Source: Saprospiraceae bacterium (GTDB lineage: Bacteria; Bacteroidota; Bacteroidia; Chitinophagales; Saprospiraceae). From it: a stretch of DNA of 5,505 nucleotides. Shown here piece by piece: positions 1-5,505 of this stretch (the stretch's first letter is position 1; every line of letters begins with the position of its first letter). The translations under genes were made by a program, and so were the position numbers. The notes beneath the pieces were generated by a model. It was given only the letters and a program-made list of their open reading frames with translations. It had not been told where the DNA came from and searched no databases. The stretch covers positions 1-5,505 of the forward strand of contig JAGQWV010000268.1 in assembly GCA_020437045.1 (NCBI GenBank), written 5' to 3'.

Positions 1-80
1 GAAGAGATTCGACGAGGGGAAATTTTTGTACTATCTGGAAGAAGCAGGTGGATGGCACCTGGAAATTTGTCATAGATTGA
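1..80 (+). CDS. 3' end of a SnoaL/DUF4440-like (NTF2-fold) protein, truncated by the window edge
   Basis: Only the last 25 codons are present, read from base 3 to the TGA at 78-80. The peptide ends TIWKKQVDGTWKFVID. This resembles the final beta-strands of SnoaL-like/DUF4440 proteins, which commonly end with a strand of the type 'vWkkq.dG.Wk.v.D', where a Trp-Lys-Lys strand turns through Asp-Gly into a last strand. Family members are small (about 120-170 residues) cone-shaped NTF2-fold proteins. Some are secreted, and most have no assigned reaction. The other two + frames also stop nearby (at 73-75 and 101-103) but give no family-like peptide. The gene lies 41 bases upstream of the PQQ dehydrogenase on the same strand, so it may be co-transcribed with it. 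The call rests on about 20 residues, so the family is likely but not certain. Confidence 0.6.
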   Translation, partial: RDSTRGNFCTIWKKQVDGTWKFVID

Positions 81-121
81 AAATTTCGGCTTTGTCCAGA
101 TAACCTTTTTTATACGATCAA

Positions 122-2257
122 ATGAATAAGTCAATAATATTAATCGGAGTCTTTCTCACCTTGTTATCATGTGGACGAGATGTGACTGATGAAAAAGGCT
201 GGAGTAGGTACCGGGGAGACGATGGGATTAATGCCTATTCTCCATTGTCGCAGATAAATAAAAGCAATGTTCAACATCTTCAGGTAGCCTGGACTTATCG
301 AACCGGCGACTTTACGGATTTTTCGAAAATTGAATGTAACCCTATTATTATTTCCGGGGTGCTTTATGGGGTGTCTGCCAAAATGAAGGTGTTTGCCCTG
401 GAAGCAGACACCGGAAGAGAAATCTGGGTGTATGATCCATTTGAGCCGGGAAGTAAAGAGAGTGGTTTTAACCGTGGATTGACCTATTGGGAAGATGGTG
501 ATGACAAAAGGATTTTGGTCGGAGCTAAAAATAAGTTGATAGCGCTGAATGCTTTAACAGGCAAACCGTTTCCTGATTTTGGTGAAAATGGATTTGTTGA
601 TCTGAGGAAAAATTTACGTAGTGATACCGACTTTGAAAATTATGATGTGACCAATACTTCTCCGGGAGTTGTTTTTGAGGATCTGATTATTGTGGGGTCT
701 TCATTGAGGGAAAATTATGAAGCGCTTTCCGGCGATATTCGAGCTTATGATGTCCGCACCGGTAAAATGCGATGGACATTCCATACGCTACCACATCCCG
801 GGGAATTCGGATACGATACCTGGTCGGAAGACAGCTATAAGAATATTGGTGGGGCAAACGCCTGGGCTGGAGTGAGTATTGACCGAAGACGCGGTTTGGT
901 CTTTGCCGCGACAGGAGCCCCGGCATTTGATTTTCATGGGGGAGAGCGAAAAGGCCAAAATCTATTTGCCAATTGTGTCATTGCCCTGGATGCAGCATCA
1001 GGTAAGTATGTTTGGCATTTCCAAACCTCACATCATGATCTCTGGGACTATGATCTGCCGACCCCACCAAACCTCACCACGATAAGAAAGGATGGAAAAG
1101 ACATAGATGCCGTTGTACAACTTACCAAACAGGGATTAATATTTATGTTGGATCGGGACACCGGTAAGCCCATATATCCTGTGGAAGAAAGGGTTGTGCC
1201 GTCTTCCGGGCTAGCAGATGAATCAACCTGGCCAACCCAACCATTTCCCGCCAAGCCATTGCCGCTCACCCGCACCACCTTTGATGAGAGCATCATTACC
1301 GATATTTCACCCGAGGCTCATGATTTTATTAAAACAGAGGCTGGTAAATATTCGTGGGGAAGCATTTACCAACCTCCCAGTCTGCAAGGTATTATTCAAT
1401 TACCTGGATTCAGAGGGGGTGCTGAGTGGAGTGGTGGTGCCATTGATCAAGAAACAGGAATATTGTTTGTGGGTTTAAATGACATCCCAAACATTGTTCA
1501 ACTGGTAGCAGAAGGAAACGACAAGGAAAATTTATCGGGGCAACCCTTGATCGAAGTTGGATCCAGAATTTATCATACAAAATGCACGGCCTGTCATGGA
1601 GAGGATCGAAAAGGGAACCCGGGATTTCCGTCTTTGGTAGACCTGTCGAACAGGATGAAATCGGATAATGCACTTCATATATTGAAAAATGGTCAGCGAA
1701 ATATGCCGGCATTTACCGAGTTGTCGGAAGAGCAATTGACTGCGGTAGTTTCCTTTCTGTTTGATATCAATAAAGACCAAACCTATCAAAGTGAGGAACC
1801 TATCCGGACTACCCTTGCCGGAAAACCAATGCGTTATCGAATCAAGGGATATAAACAATTACTGGATGCAGATGGGTACCCCGGCATTAAACCACCCTGG
1901 GGAACACTCTGTGCCCTGGATTTAAATTCTACGGAGATAAAATGGAGGGTGCCCCTGGGTGAATATCCGGATTTAGTGGCAAAGGGTATTCGCAACACTG
2001 GTACACAGTTGTTCGGTGGTGGTATAGTGACCCAGGGTGGACTGGTTTTTATCGGTGCCTCACAGGATGAGAAGTTCAGGGCATTTGATAAGGATAGCGG
2101 TGAGGTATTATGGGAATATCAACTACCGGCCGGTGGTTATGCCACACCGGCAACCTACGACATTGATGGTACTCAGTACGTGGTCATAGCCGCTGGAGGA
2201 GGTGGATTTCAAGGCACAAAAACAAGTGATCATTATATTGCATTTTCGCTGAAGTGA
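122..2257 (+). CDS. PQQ-dependent dehydrogenase lipoprotein with an inserted cytochrome c domain (quinoprotein glucose dehydrogenase-like)
   Basis: A 711-residue quinohemoprotein predicted to oxidise a sugar or alcohol with PQQ and pass electrons to a heme c in the same chain. Residues 1-17 form a lipoprotein signal (Lys3, hydrophobic core, lipobox LLSC with Cys17), placing it in the cell envelope. The propeller begins at WSRYRGDDG (27-35). Eight W-type blade motifs are visible: ADTGREIW (95-102), ALTGKPF (144-150), VRTGKMRW (211-218), AASGKYVW (291-298), RDTGKPIY (345-352), QETGILFV (443-450), LNSTEIKW (601-608) and KDSGEVLW (657-664). HHDLWDYDLP (304-313) and Lys336 in QLTKQGLIFMLDR match segments that carry catalytic Asp and Lys in membrane glucose dehydrogenase. 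There is no vicinal Cys-Cys, which argues against the methanol/ethanol dehydrogenase branch. Residues 476-553 are a cytochrome c domain with heme site CTACH (488-492) and probable axial Met528 (NMPAF). The C-terminus (GGYATPATY, VIAAGGGG) is typical of this group. ATG 122 is chosen because the signal peptide starts there; no Shine-Dalgarno is seen. The substrate cannot be read from the sequence. Confidence 0.93.
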   Translation: MNKSIILIGVFLTLLSCGRDVTDEKGWSRYRGDDGINAYSPLSQINKSNVQHLQVAWTYRTGDFTDFSKIECNPIIISGVLYGVSAKMKVFALEADTGREIWVYDPFEPGSKESGFNRGLTYWEDGDDKRILVGAKNKLIALNALTGKPFPDFGENGFVDLRKNLRSDTDFENYDVTNTSPGVVFEDLIIVGSSLRENYEALSGDIRAYDVRTGKMRWTFHTLPHPGEFGYDTWSEDSYKNIGGANAWAGVSIDRRRGLVFAATGAPAFDFHGGERKGQNLFANCVIALDAASGKYVWHFQTSHHDLWDYDLPTPPNLTTIRKDGKDIDAVVQLTKQGLIFMLDRDTGKPIYPVEERVVPSSGLADESTWPTQPFPAKPLPLTRTTFDESIITDISPEAHDFIKTEAGKYSWGSIYQPPSLQGIIQLPGFRGGAEWSGGAIDQETGILFVGLNDIPNIVQLVAEGNDKENLSGQPLIEVGSRIYHTKCTACHGEDRKGNPGFPSLVDLSNRMKSDNALHILKNGQRNMPAFTELSEEQLTAVVSFLFDINKDQTYQSEEPIRTTLAGKPMRYRIKGYKQLLDADGYPGIKPPWGTLCALDLNSTEIKWRVPLGEYPDLVAKGIRNTGTQLFGGGIVTQGGLVFIGASQDEKFRAFDKDSGEVLWEYQLPAGGYATPATYDIDGTQYVVIAAGGGGFQGTKTSDHYIAFSLK
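1547..1780 (+). other. Cytochrome c domain inserted between blades 6 and 7 of the quinoprotein
   Basis: This stretch encodes about residues 476-553 of the dehydrogenase. The heme-attachment motif CTACH is encoded at 1583-1597, and the likely sixth ligand, Met528 in NMPAF, at 1703-1705. The domain ends with a helix of the kind LSEEQLTAVVSFLF, the usual C-terminal helix of class I cytochromes c. The propeller sequence breaks off near residue 460 and resumes at GIKPPWGTLCALDL (588-601), so this is an internal insertion, not a C-terminal fusion. It is expected to receive electrons from reduced PQQ and pass them to a respiratory acceptor. Confidence 0.88.
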
Positions 2258-2265
2258 TTGCATAG

Positions 2266-2301
2266 GAAATTTTGGGCTTCTATTTCGGATATGAAAATTT
2301 C
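2266..2301 (+). repeat. Short inverted repeat between the dehydrogenase and VCBS genes
   Basis: GAAATTTT (2266-2273) and AAAATTTC (2294-2301) are perfect 8-base inverted arms around a 20-base spacer, and a T-rich tract follows (2302-2317). It could form a weak hairpin that acts as a partial terminator or processing site in the 72-base gap. However, the stem is almost all A/T, the loop is long, and in an A/T-rich gap such a pair can arise by chance. Confidence 0.2.
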
Positions 2302-2329
2302 TTGTTTTCATTTTTTGGTAAATTGACCT

Positions 2330-3601
2330 ATGAATTTCAATATTTCTACTTGGCAATTTAGCTTGTTGCTAGGAGGAGTGCTGTCATGTGTTTTTCTATT
2401 TGATCTTGATCTGAATTTATTAGATAAGGATTACGCTTTATATAGATTGAATACAGAATCTATTCCTCCCATTAGCTTACCCAGGTTTGATAGAATAGTG
2501 ATTGATTCAAATTTCAAGCAAGGCTACCAGATCAAAGCAGCTGATTTAAATAATGATGGATTGCCTGACCTGATGGCTGTATCTACCGGTATGTCCGAAA
2601 TATTCTGGTACGAAAATCCCTCCTGGAAAAAACATATACTTTTTGATAAGACTCGCGACAATATCGATCTGGCTCCCAAAGATATTGATGGTGATGGCGA
2701 CATAGACCTTGCCTTAGCAGCAAGGTTCAATTTAGGTAATTCCACTGCAGGAGGGTATGTCTACTGGTTGGAAAATCTTGGTGCTGGCTTGTCGTGGCAA
2801 TCTCACCTTATTGATTCTATCCCAACCAGCCATCGACTGAGATGGGCGGATGTTGATGGTGATAAAGTAGACGAGTTGATTAATCTCCCTATCATTGGCA
2901 GAGGTGCAGTTCGACCAAATTATCAGCAAGGCGTGGAATTCTGCTATTATGAAATCCCGGAATCTCCACCGGGAGACCCATGGAGGAAAATAATCATTGA
3001 CACCAGTTTGCACATGGCCCACGGCCTCCAATTGGTTCAATGGCCTGACTCAAGTAACTGGTCAATGCTCACTGCCAGTTTTGAAGGAGTTAATCTATTT
3101 GCCACTAATATTCCGGATCCTGAGCATTCCTGGACTAGAATTCGGCTTGGAGGAGGGCAACTAGGTATCCGGCCTGGAGTAGGATCCAGTGAAATTGGCT
3201 TGGGGAAACTTGGTTCTTTGGCAAACCATTTTCTGGCCACCATAGAGCCGTGGCATGGTGATAAGGTAGTGCTTTATCAACCGGATGACCAGGCAAAACT
3301 ATGGCACCGGTCAGTGATTGACAGTTCTTTTATTGATGGTCATGCCTTGCTTACTGCTGATCTCAACCATGATGGATATGACGAGATCATAGCCGGTCAC
3401 CGTGGCGGAGATCATAGTCTTTATTTTTATCAATTCGACCGTCAGAATAAAGAATGGAATCGTTACGATCTTGACCGGGGAGGAATGTCAGCTGCTGGTC
3501 TATGCCTCTGGGATTTTAATCATGATGGATTATTGGATATTGCCGCTTGTGGTAGTGCTACCAATAATATTGTACTTTATAAAAATTCGGGGCAGCCGTA
3601 G
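2330..3601 (+). CDS. Exported or anchored seven-bladed FG-GAP/VCBS propeller protein, possibly aldos-2-ulose dehydratase-like
   Basis: A 423-residue protein built of FG-GAP/VCBS beta-propeller repeats. Clear calcium-type loops are DLNNDGLPD (72-80), DIDGDGDID (118-126), DVDGDKVDE (174-182), DLNHDGYDE (344-352) and DFNHDGLLD (395-403). Two further repeat units lack the Asp loop: AHGLQLVQWPD (230-240) and GSSEIGLGKLG (285-295). Together they give seven blades, and the chain ends about 15 residues after the last. Strands of the form 'W..H.ID' recur before most loops (SWKKHILFD, SWQSHLID, LWHRSVID). The motifs SHRLRWADVDGD, GSSEIGLGKLG, EPWHGDKVVLY and DGHALLTADL recall, from memory, the propeller of fungal aldos-2-ulose dehydratase and uncharacterised bacterial relatives. 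Residues 8-25 are hydrophobic with a poor lipobox (VLSC, Cys20), so this is a signal or anchor segment, though no Lys or Arg precedes it. An in-frame TGA at 2324-2326 leaves ATG 2330 as the first possible ATG. Function is unproven; a purely glycan-binding or structural role is possible. Confidence 0.88.
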   Translation: MNFNISTWQFSLLLGGVLSCVFLFDLDLNLLDKDYALYRLNTESIPPISLPRFDRIVIDSNFKQGYQIKAADLNNDGLPDLMAVSTGMSEIFWYENPSWKKHILFDKTRDNIDLAPKDIDGDGDIDLALAARFNLGNSTAGGYVYWLENLGAGLSWQSHLIDSIPTSHRLRWADVDGDKVDELINLPIIGRGAVRPNYQQGVEFCYYEIPESPPGDPWRKIIIDTSLHMAHGLQLVQWPDSSNWSMLTASFEGVNLFATNIPDPEHSWTRIRLGGGQLGIRPGVGSSEIGLGKLGSLANHFLATIEPWHGDKVVLYQPDDQAKLWHRSVIDSSFIDGHALLTADLNHDGYDEIIAGHRGGDHSLYFYQFDRQNKEWNRYDLDRGGMSAAGLCLWDFNHDGLLDIAACGSATNNIVLYKNSGQP

Positions 3602-3714
3602 AAGCCTTCCCTGGATAACCGCTGAAAGCTTTTGATCGATATTCTGAAATGGAGATGGAGTTGTCATTTTTTTAAGGTCCCCCGGTGTATATTAAACTTG
3701 AAAATTAAGAACTG

Positions 3715-5328
3715 ATGCTTACTCGTTTTTTCTGGATTGTGTTTATTTCAGGGATGAATCTCTGGACGCTTATTGCCCAGACTGATGTCTGCATCCTCGG
3801 AGGAAGTGAGGCCGCATTTACTGCCGCCATTCAAGCAGCCCGGATGGGTAAAAAAGTGATCTTGCTGGAACCCACCGGACATCCGGGAGGAATGATGGTC
3901 GAAGGGATTGTCAAAGATATTCGTTTTGGTAGCTCAGTGGTTATCGGAGGAATCGCCCGGGAGCTTTATACGGAAATCGAAAGAAAATATGGGCGGGAAC
4001 CCCAATTTGATTCTTTTGGTTGGTATGCTCCTTATGAGCCATCGGTAGCTGAACACATTATTGAAGATTTTCTCCGCCGGGAAAAAAATATTACCATCAT
4101 CCGAAATCAACGGATCAGAGAAGAAAATGGTGTGATTCTTTCCGGTACAAATATTCGAAAGATCATTTTAGAAGATGGACGGGAGGTCTCGGCAACTGTT
4201 TATATGGACGCCTCGGTGGAGGGGCATTTATTACATTTAGCTGGAGTAAATACCGCTACCATTCGTGAGGGAAGAGACAAATATGGTGAATCAAAGAATG
4301 GTATTCAAGTCGTGAACGAATACCGTCAATTTAGTGTTCCCGTCGATCCTTATCGTATACCTGGTGATAGTAGCAGTGGTTTGATTGCCACGATCCAGCC
4401 AGGTCAACTTGGCGAATATGGTGTTCCCGATAAACATGTCATGGGATTTTGTTTCCGCCTCTGTCTTACCCGAGATAGTGCGAACGTGATTCCGGTGCAA
4501 AAGCCTCGCAATTATGATCCGGATCAATTTGAGATCTACCGTCGCTATCTTCGCGCAGGTGGAGAATTATTTTATCCCGCAGTAAACCGGGAAAATGGTA
4601 AAACTGATCTCGGTAGTTGGCATGATCTTTCTGCTAACCTTTATGGGGAAAATTGGCAGTATCCGGCAGGAAATTATCATGTGCAGGACAGCATTGTGCA
4701 GTATCACAAGGATTTTACCCAGGGGTTAATTTGGTTTTTACAAAATGACCCTTCTGTAAATGAGGAAACCCGTAATCATTGGCAGGGATGGGGACTATGC
4801 TGTGATGAATTTCAGGATAATGATGGGTGGCCCCGGCGACTTTACATTCGCAGTGCGCGGAGGATGATTTCCGACTATGTGATCACCCAATATCATACCA
4901 GTAGGGATAGCCCGGAAGAGACTAAAGATCCTGTAGCTATCGCCTGGTGGCCTCCAGATACCCATCATGCCCGGCGAATCGTCAGAAATGGATATGCATA
5001 CAATGAGGGTTTTGTCTTCGGAGGAGATGATTGGAGACCTTTTCTGGTATCCTGGCAGGCGTTGCTCCCCAAACGATCAGAATGTACCAACTTGATTACA
5101 CCTACTTGTGTATCGAGTAGCTATGTAGCCTATGGTGCCATCCGTATTTTACCCACTTTTATGATCCTTGGTCAAAGTGCCGGTACCGCAGCCGCACTGA
5201 TTGCTGATCAGCAAATTGCCGTCCAGGATTTGAATTACCAGGACCTGGCTATAGCTCTGAAAGAAGGTCAGCAAATCCTAAAAATCCCCGAAAACTGGTT
5301 GGAATATGTACAGAAAGAGGCGCATTAG
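3715..5328 (+). CDS. Exported FAD-dependent oxidoreductase (FAD_oxidored, PF12831 type)
   Basis: A 537-residue flavoprotein. Residues 1-21 form an export signal (Arg4, hydrophobic 5-20) with probable cleavage before Gln22, the Ala-Gln junction common in Bacteroidota. The mature chain opens at once with a Rossmann FAD-binding unit: DVCILGGSEAAFTAAIQAAR (24-43), then KKVILLEP with Glu52 as the expected ribose ligand, then GHPGGM (55-60). Downstream family-like segments are VYMDASVEGHLLHLAGV (162-178, the second FAD contact 'DAS.EG.L...AG'), WPRRLYIRSARRMISDYV (372-389), DTHHARRIV (415-423), LLPKRSECTNLITPTCVSSS (450-469) and FMILGQSAGTAAAL (482-495), the C-terminal FAD-closing motif. Length fits a family member without extra domains. 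The family is broad and mostly uncharacterised, often found beside polysaccharide-use genes, so the substrate is unknown; a sugar or sugar acid is inferred. It starts 113 bases after the VCBS gene. The leader is A-rich (AAAATTAAGAACTG) with no Shine-Dalgarno. Confidence 0.92.
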   Translation: MLTRFFWIVFISGMNLWTLIAQTDVCILGGSEAAFTAAIQAARMGKKVILLEPTGHPGGMMVEGIVKDIRFGSSVVIGGIARELYTEIERKYGREPQFDSFGWYAPYEPSVAEHIIEDFLRREKNITIIRNQRIREENGVILSGTNIRKIILEDGREVSATVYMDASVEGHLLHLAGVNTATIREGRDKYGESKNGIQVVNEYRQFSVPVDPYRIPGDSSSGLIATIQPGQLGEYGVPDKHVMGFCFRLCLTRDSANVIPVQKPRNYDPDQFEIYRRYLRAGGELFYPAVNRENGKTDLGSWHDLSANLYGENWQYPAGNYHVQDSIVQYHKDFTQGLIWFLQNDPSVNEETRNHWQGWGLCCDEFQDNDGWPRRLYIRSARRMISDYVITQYHTSRDSPEETKDPVAIAWWPPDTHHARRIVRNGYAYNEGFVFGGDDWRPFLVSWQALLPKRSECTNLITPTCVSSSYVAYGAIRILPTFMILGQSAGTAAALIADQQIAVQDLNYQDLAIALKEGQQILKIPENWLEYVQKEAH

Positions 5329-5363
5329 TAAGTAGCCCTTCGGTCTCAACCATTTTCTTCGAT

Positions 5364-5387
5364 GTCTCCGTAGTAGTCAACGGGGAT
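5364..5387 (+). terminator. Candidate intrinsic terminator hairpin after the FAD oxidoreductase
   Basis: TCTCCGT (5365-5371) pairs with ACGGGGA (5380-5386) through seven pairs, one of them T·G, with an eighth possible G·T pair at the base and an 8-base loop. It lies 36 bases past the stop codon. The T-tract that follows is poor (TCCTCTGTTTTAC), so termination strength is uncertain. On the opposite strand the hairpin is followed by a purine-rich stretch, so if real it acts mainly on the + strand operon. Confidence 0.38.
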
Positions 5388-5505
5388 TCCTCTGTTTTAC
5401 GAGTGATAAGTATTTTGTTCAACACCGTCATTTAGCATCCAGTTTGATCCTCAAGATGATGAAGGAGCGATTTTGGCCCTGGCACAACGAAGATCTAGTG
5501 CAGCA
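5388..5505. other. Unassigned right edge; possible start or end of a neighbouring gene
   Basis: No gene can be assigned here. Three open readings reach the window end. On the minus strand, an open frame enters from 5505 and stops at 5430-5428 with the tail RSFIILRIKLDAK, which would be a convergent gene's C-terminus. On the plus strand, ATG 5456 opens MMKERFWPWHNEDLVQ. Another plus frame, open from 5410 but with no ATG, reads FDPQDDEGAILALAQ. Each is under 35 codons, none has a recognisable motif, and codon bias cannot separate them by eye. The minus-strand tail would fit the hairpin at 5364-5387 sitting between convergent genes. Confidence 0.3.

Noticed and set aside
91..121. A possible Bacteroidota-type promoter (TTTG at 91-94) before the dehydrogenase
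   Set aside because: No TAnnTTTG element follows at the required spacing; the sequence there is TATACGAT, which would also fall almost on the start codon.
1410..1858. Two overlapping minus-strand open frames of 100 and 108 codons inside the dehydrogenase
   Set aside because: They are antisense to the heme domain, where the sense-strand motifs CTACH and NMPAF explain the sequence fully.
2543..3544. Recurring DNA words such as AATGATGGAT and CATGATGGAT as a possible repeat array
   Set aside because: They fall at the codons for the Asp-x-Asn-x-Asp-Gly loops and simply reflect the protein's blade repeats. There are no constant spacers, so this is neither a CRISPR array nor a DNA-level element.
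3402..3635. A 77-codon + strand open frame overlapping the end of the VCBS gene
   Set aside because: It lies out of frame inside the last two blades, whose repeat motifs are clearly intact in the main frame. Its product has no recognisable motif and no plausible start signal.
3661..3714. A possible -33/-7 promoter pair before the FAD oxidoreductase (TTG at 3661, TAAACTTG at 3693)
   Set aside because: TAAACTTG fits TAnnTTTG at five of six fixed positions, but the TTG lies 29 bases upstream, beyond the usual spacing of about 17-23, so the pair is not supported.
5249..5431. A 60-codon minus-strand open frame over the 3' end of the FAD oxidoreductase
   Set aside because: About half of it is antisense to the conserved oxidoreductase gene, it runs through the candidate hairpin, and the low-complexity Thr/Lys/Glu peptide resembles no family.
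1..5505. Insertion sequences, tRNA or rRNA genes, CRISPR arrays, attachment sites
   Set aside because: Reading both strands showed no transposase-like peptide, paired terminal repeats, tRNA-like cloverleaf or rRNA-like stretch. The window is almost filled by the four + strand genes.

Overview
The window looks like a chromosomal fragment from a Bacteroidota bacterium (Cytophagia/Saprospiria-like). The basis is moderate: a lipobox (LLSC) on the first full gene, an Ala-Gln signal-peptide junction on the last, A/T-rich leaders with no Shine-Dalgarno sequence before any start, and base composition that appears mid-40s % GC by eye (not computed). All recognisable coding is on the + strand, in four consecutive genes with short gaps (41, 72 and 113 bases), so one transcription unit is plausible.

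Layout. Bases 1-80 hold the last 25 codons of a gene that reads like the C-terminus of a SnoaL/DUF4440 (NTF2-like) protein. Bases 122-2257 encode a lipoprotein PQQ-dependent dehydrogenase of the membrane glucose dehydrogenase-like type, with a c-type cytochrome domain spliced into the beta-propeller. Bases 2330-3601 encode an N-terminally anchored or secreted FG-GAP/VCBS protein that can be laid out as seven blades. Several of its motifs resemble, from memory, the propeller of fungal aldos-2-ulose dehydratase. Bases 3715-5328 encode an exported FAD-dependent oxidoreductase of the FAD_oxidored (PF12831) type. Bases 5329-5505 contain a candidate hairpin terminator and an ambiguous edge in which no gene can be assigned with confidence.

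How they may work together (inference). All three complete products carry export or anchoring signals, and two are redox enzymes. A coherent reading is a cell-envelope pathway for a carbohydrate or polyol. The quinoprotein would oxidise a hydroxyl and pass electrons through its own heme. The propeller protein could act on the resulting keto-sugar by elimination or isomerisation, or could simply bind glycans. The FAD enzyme could perform a second oxidation. No transporter, glycoside hydrolase, SusC/D pair or PQQ biosynthesis gene is visible, so the substrate is unknown.
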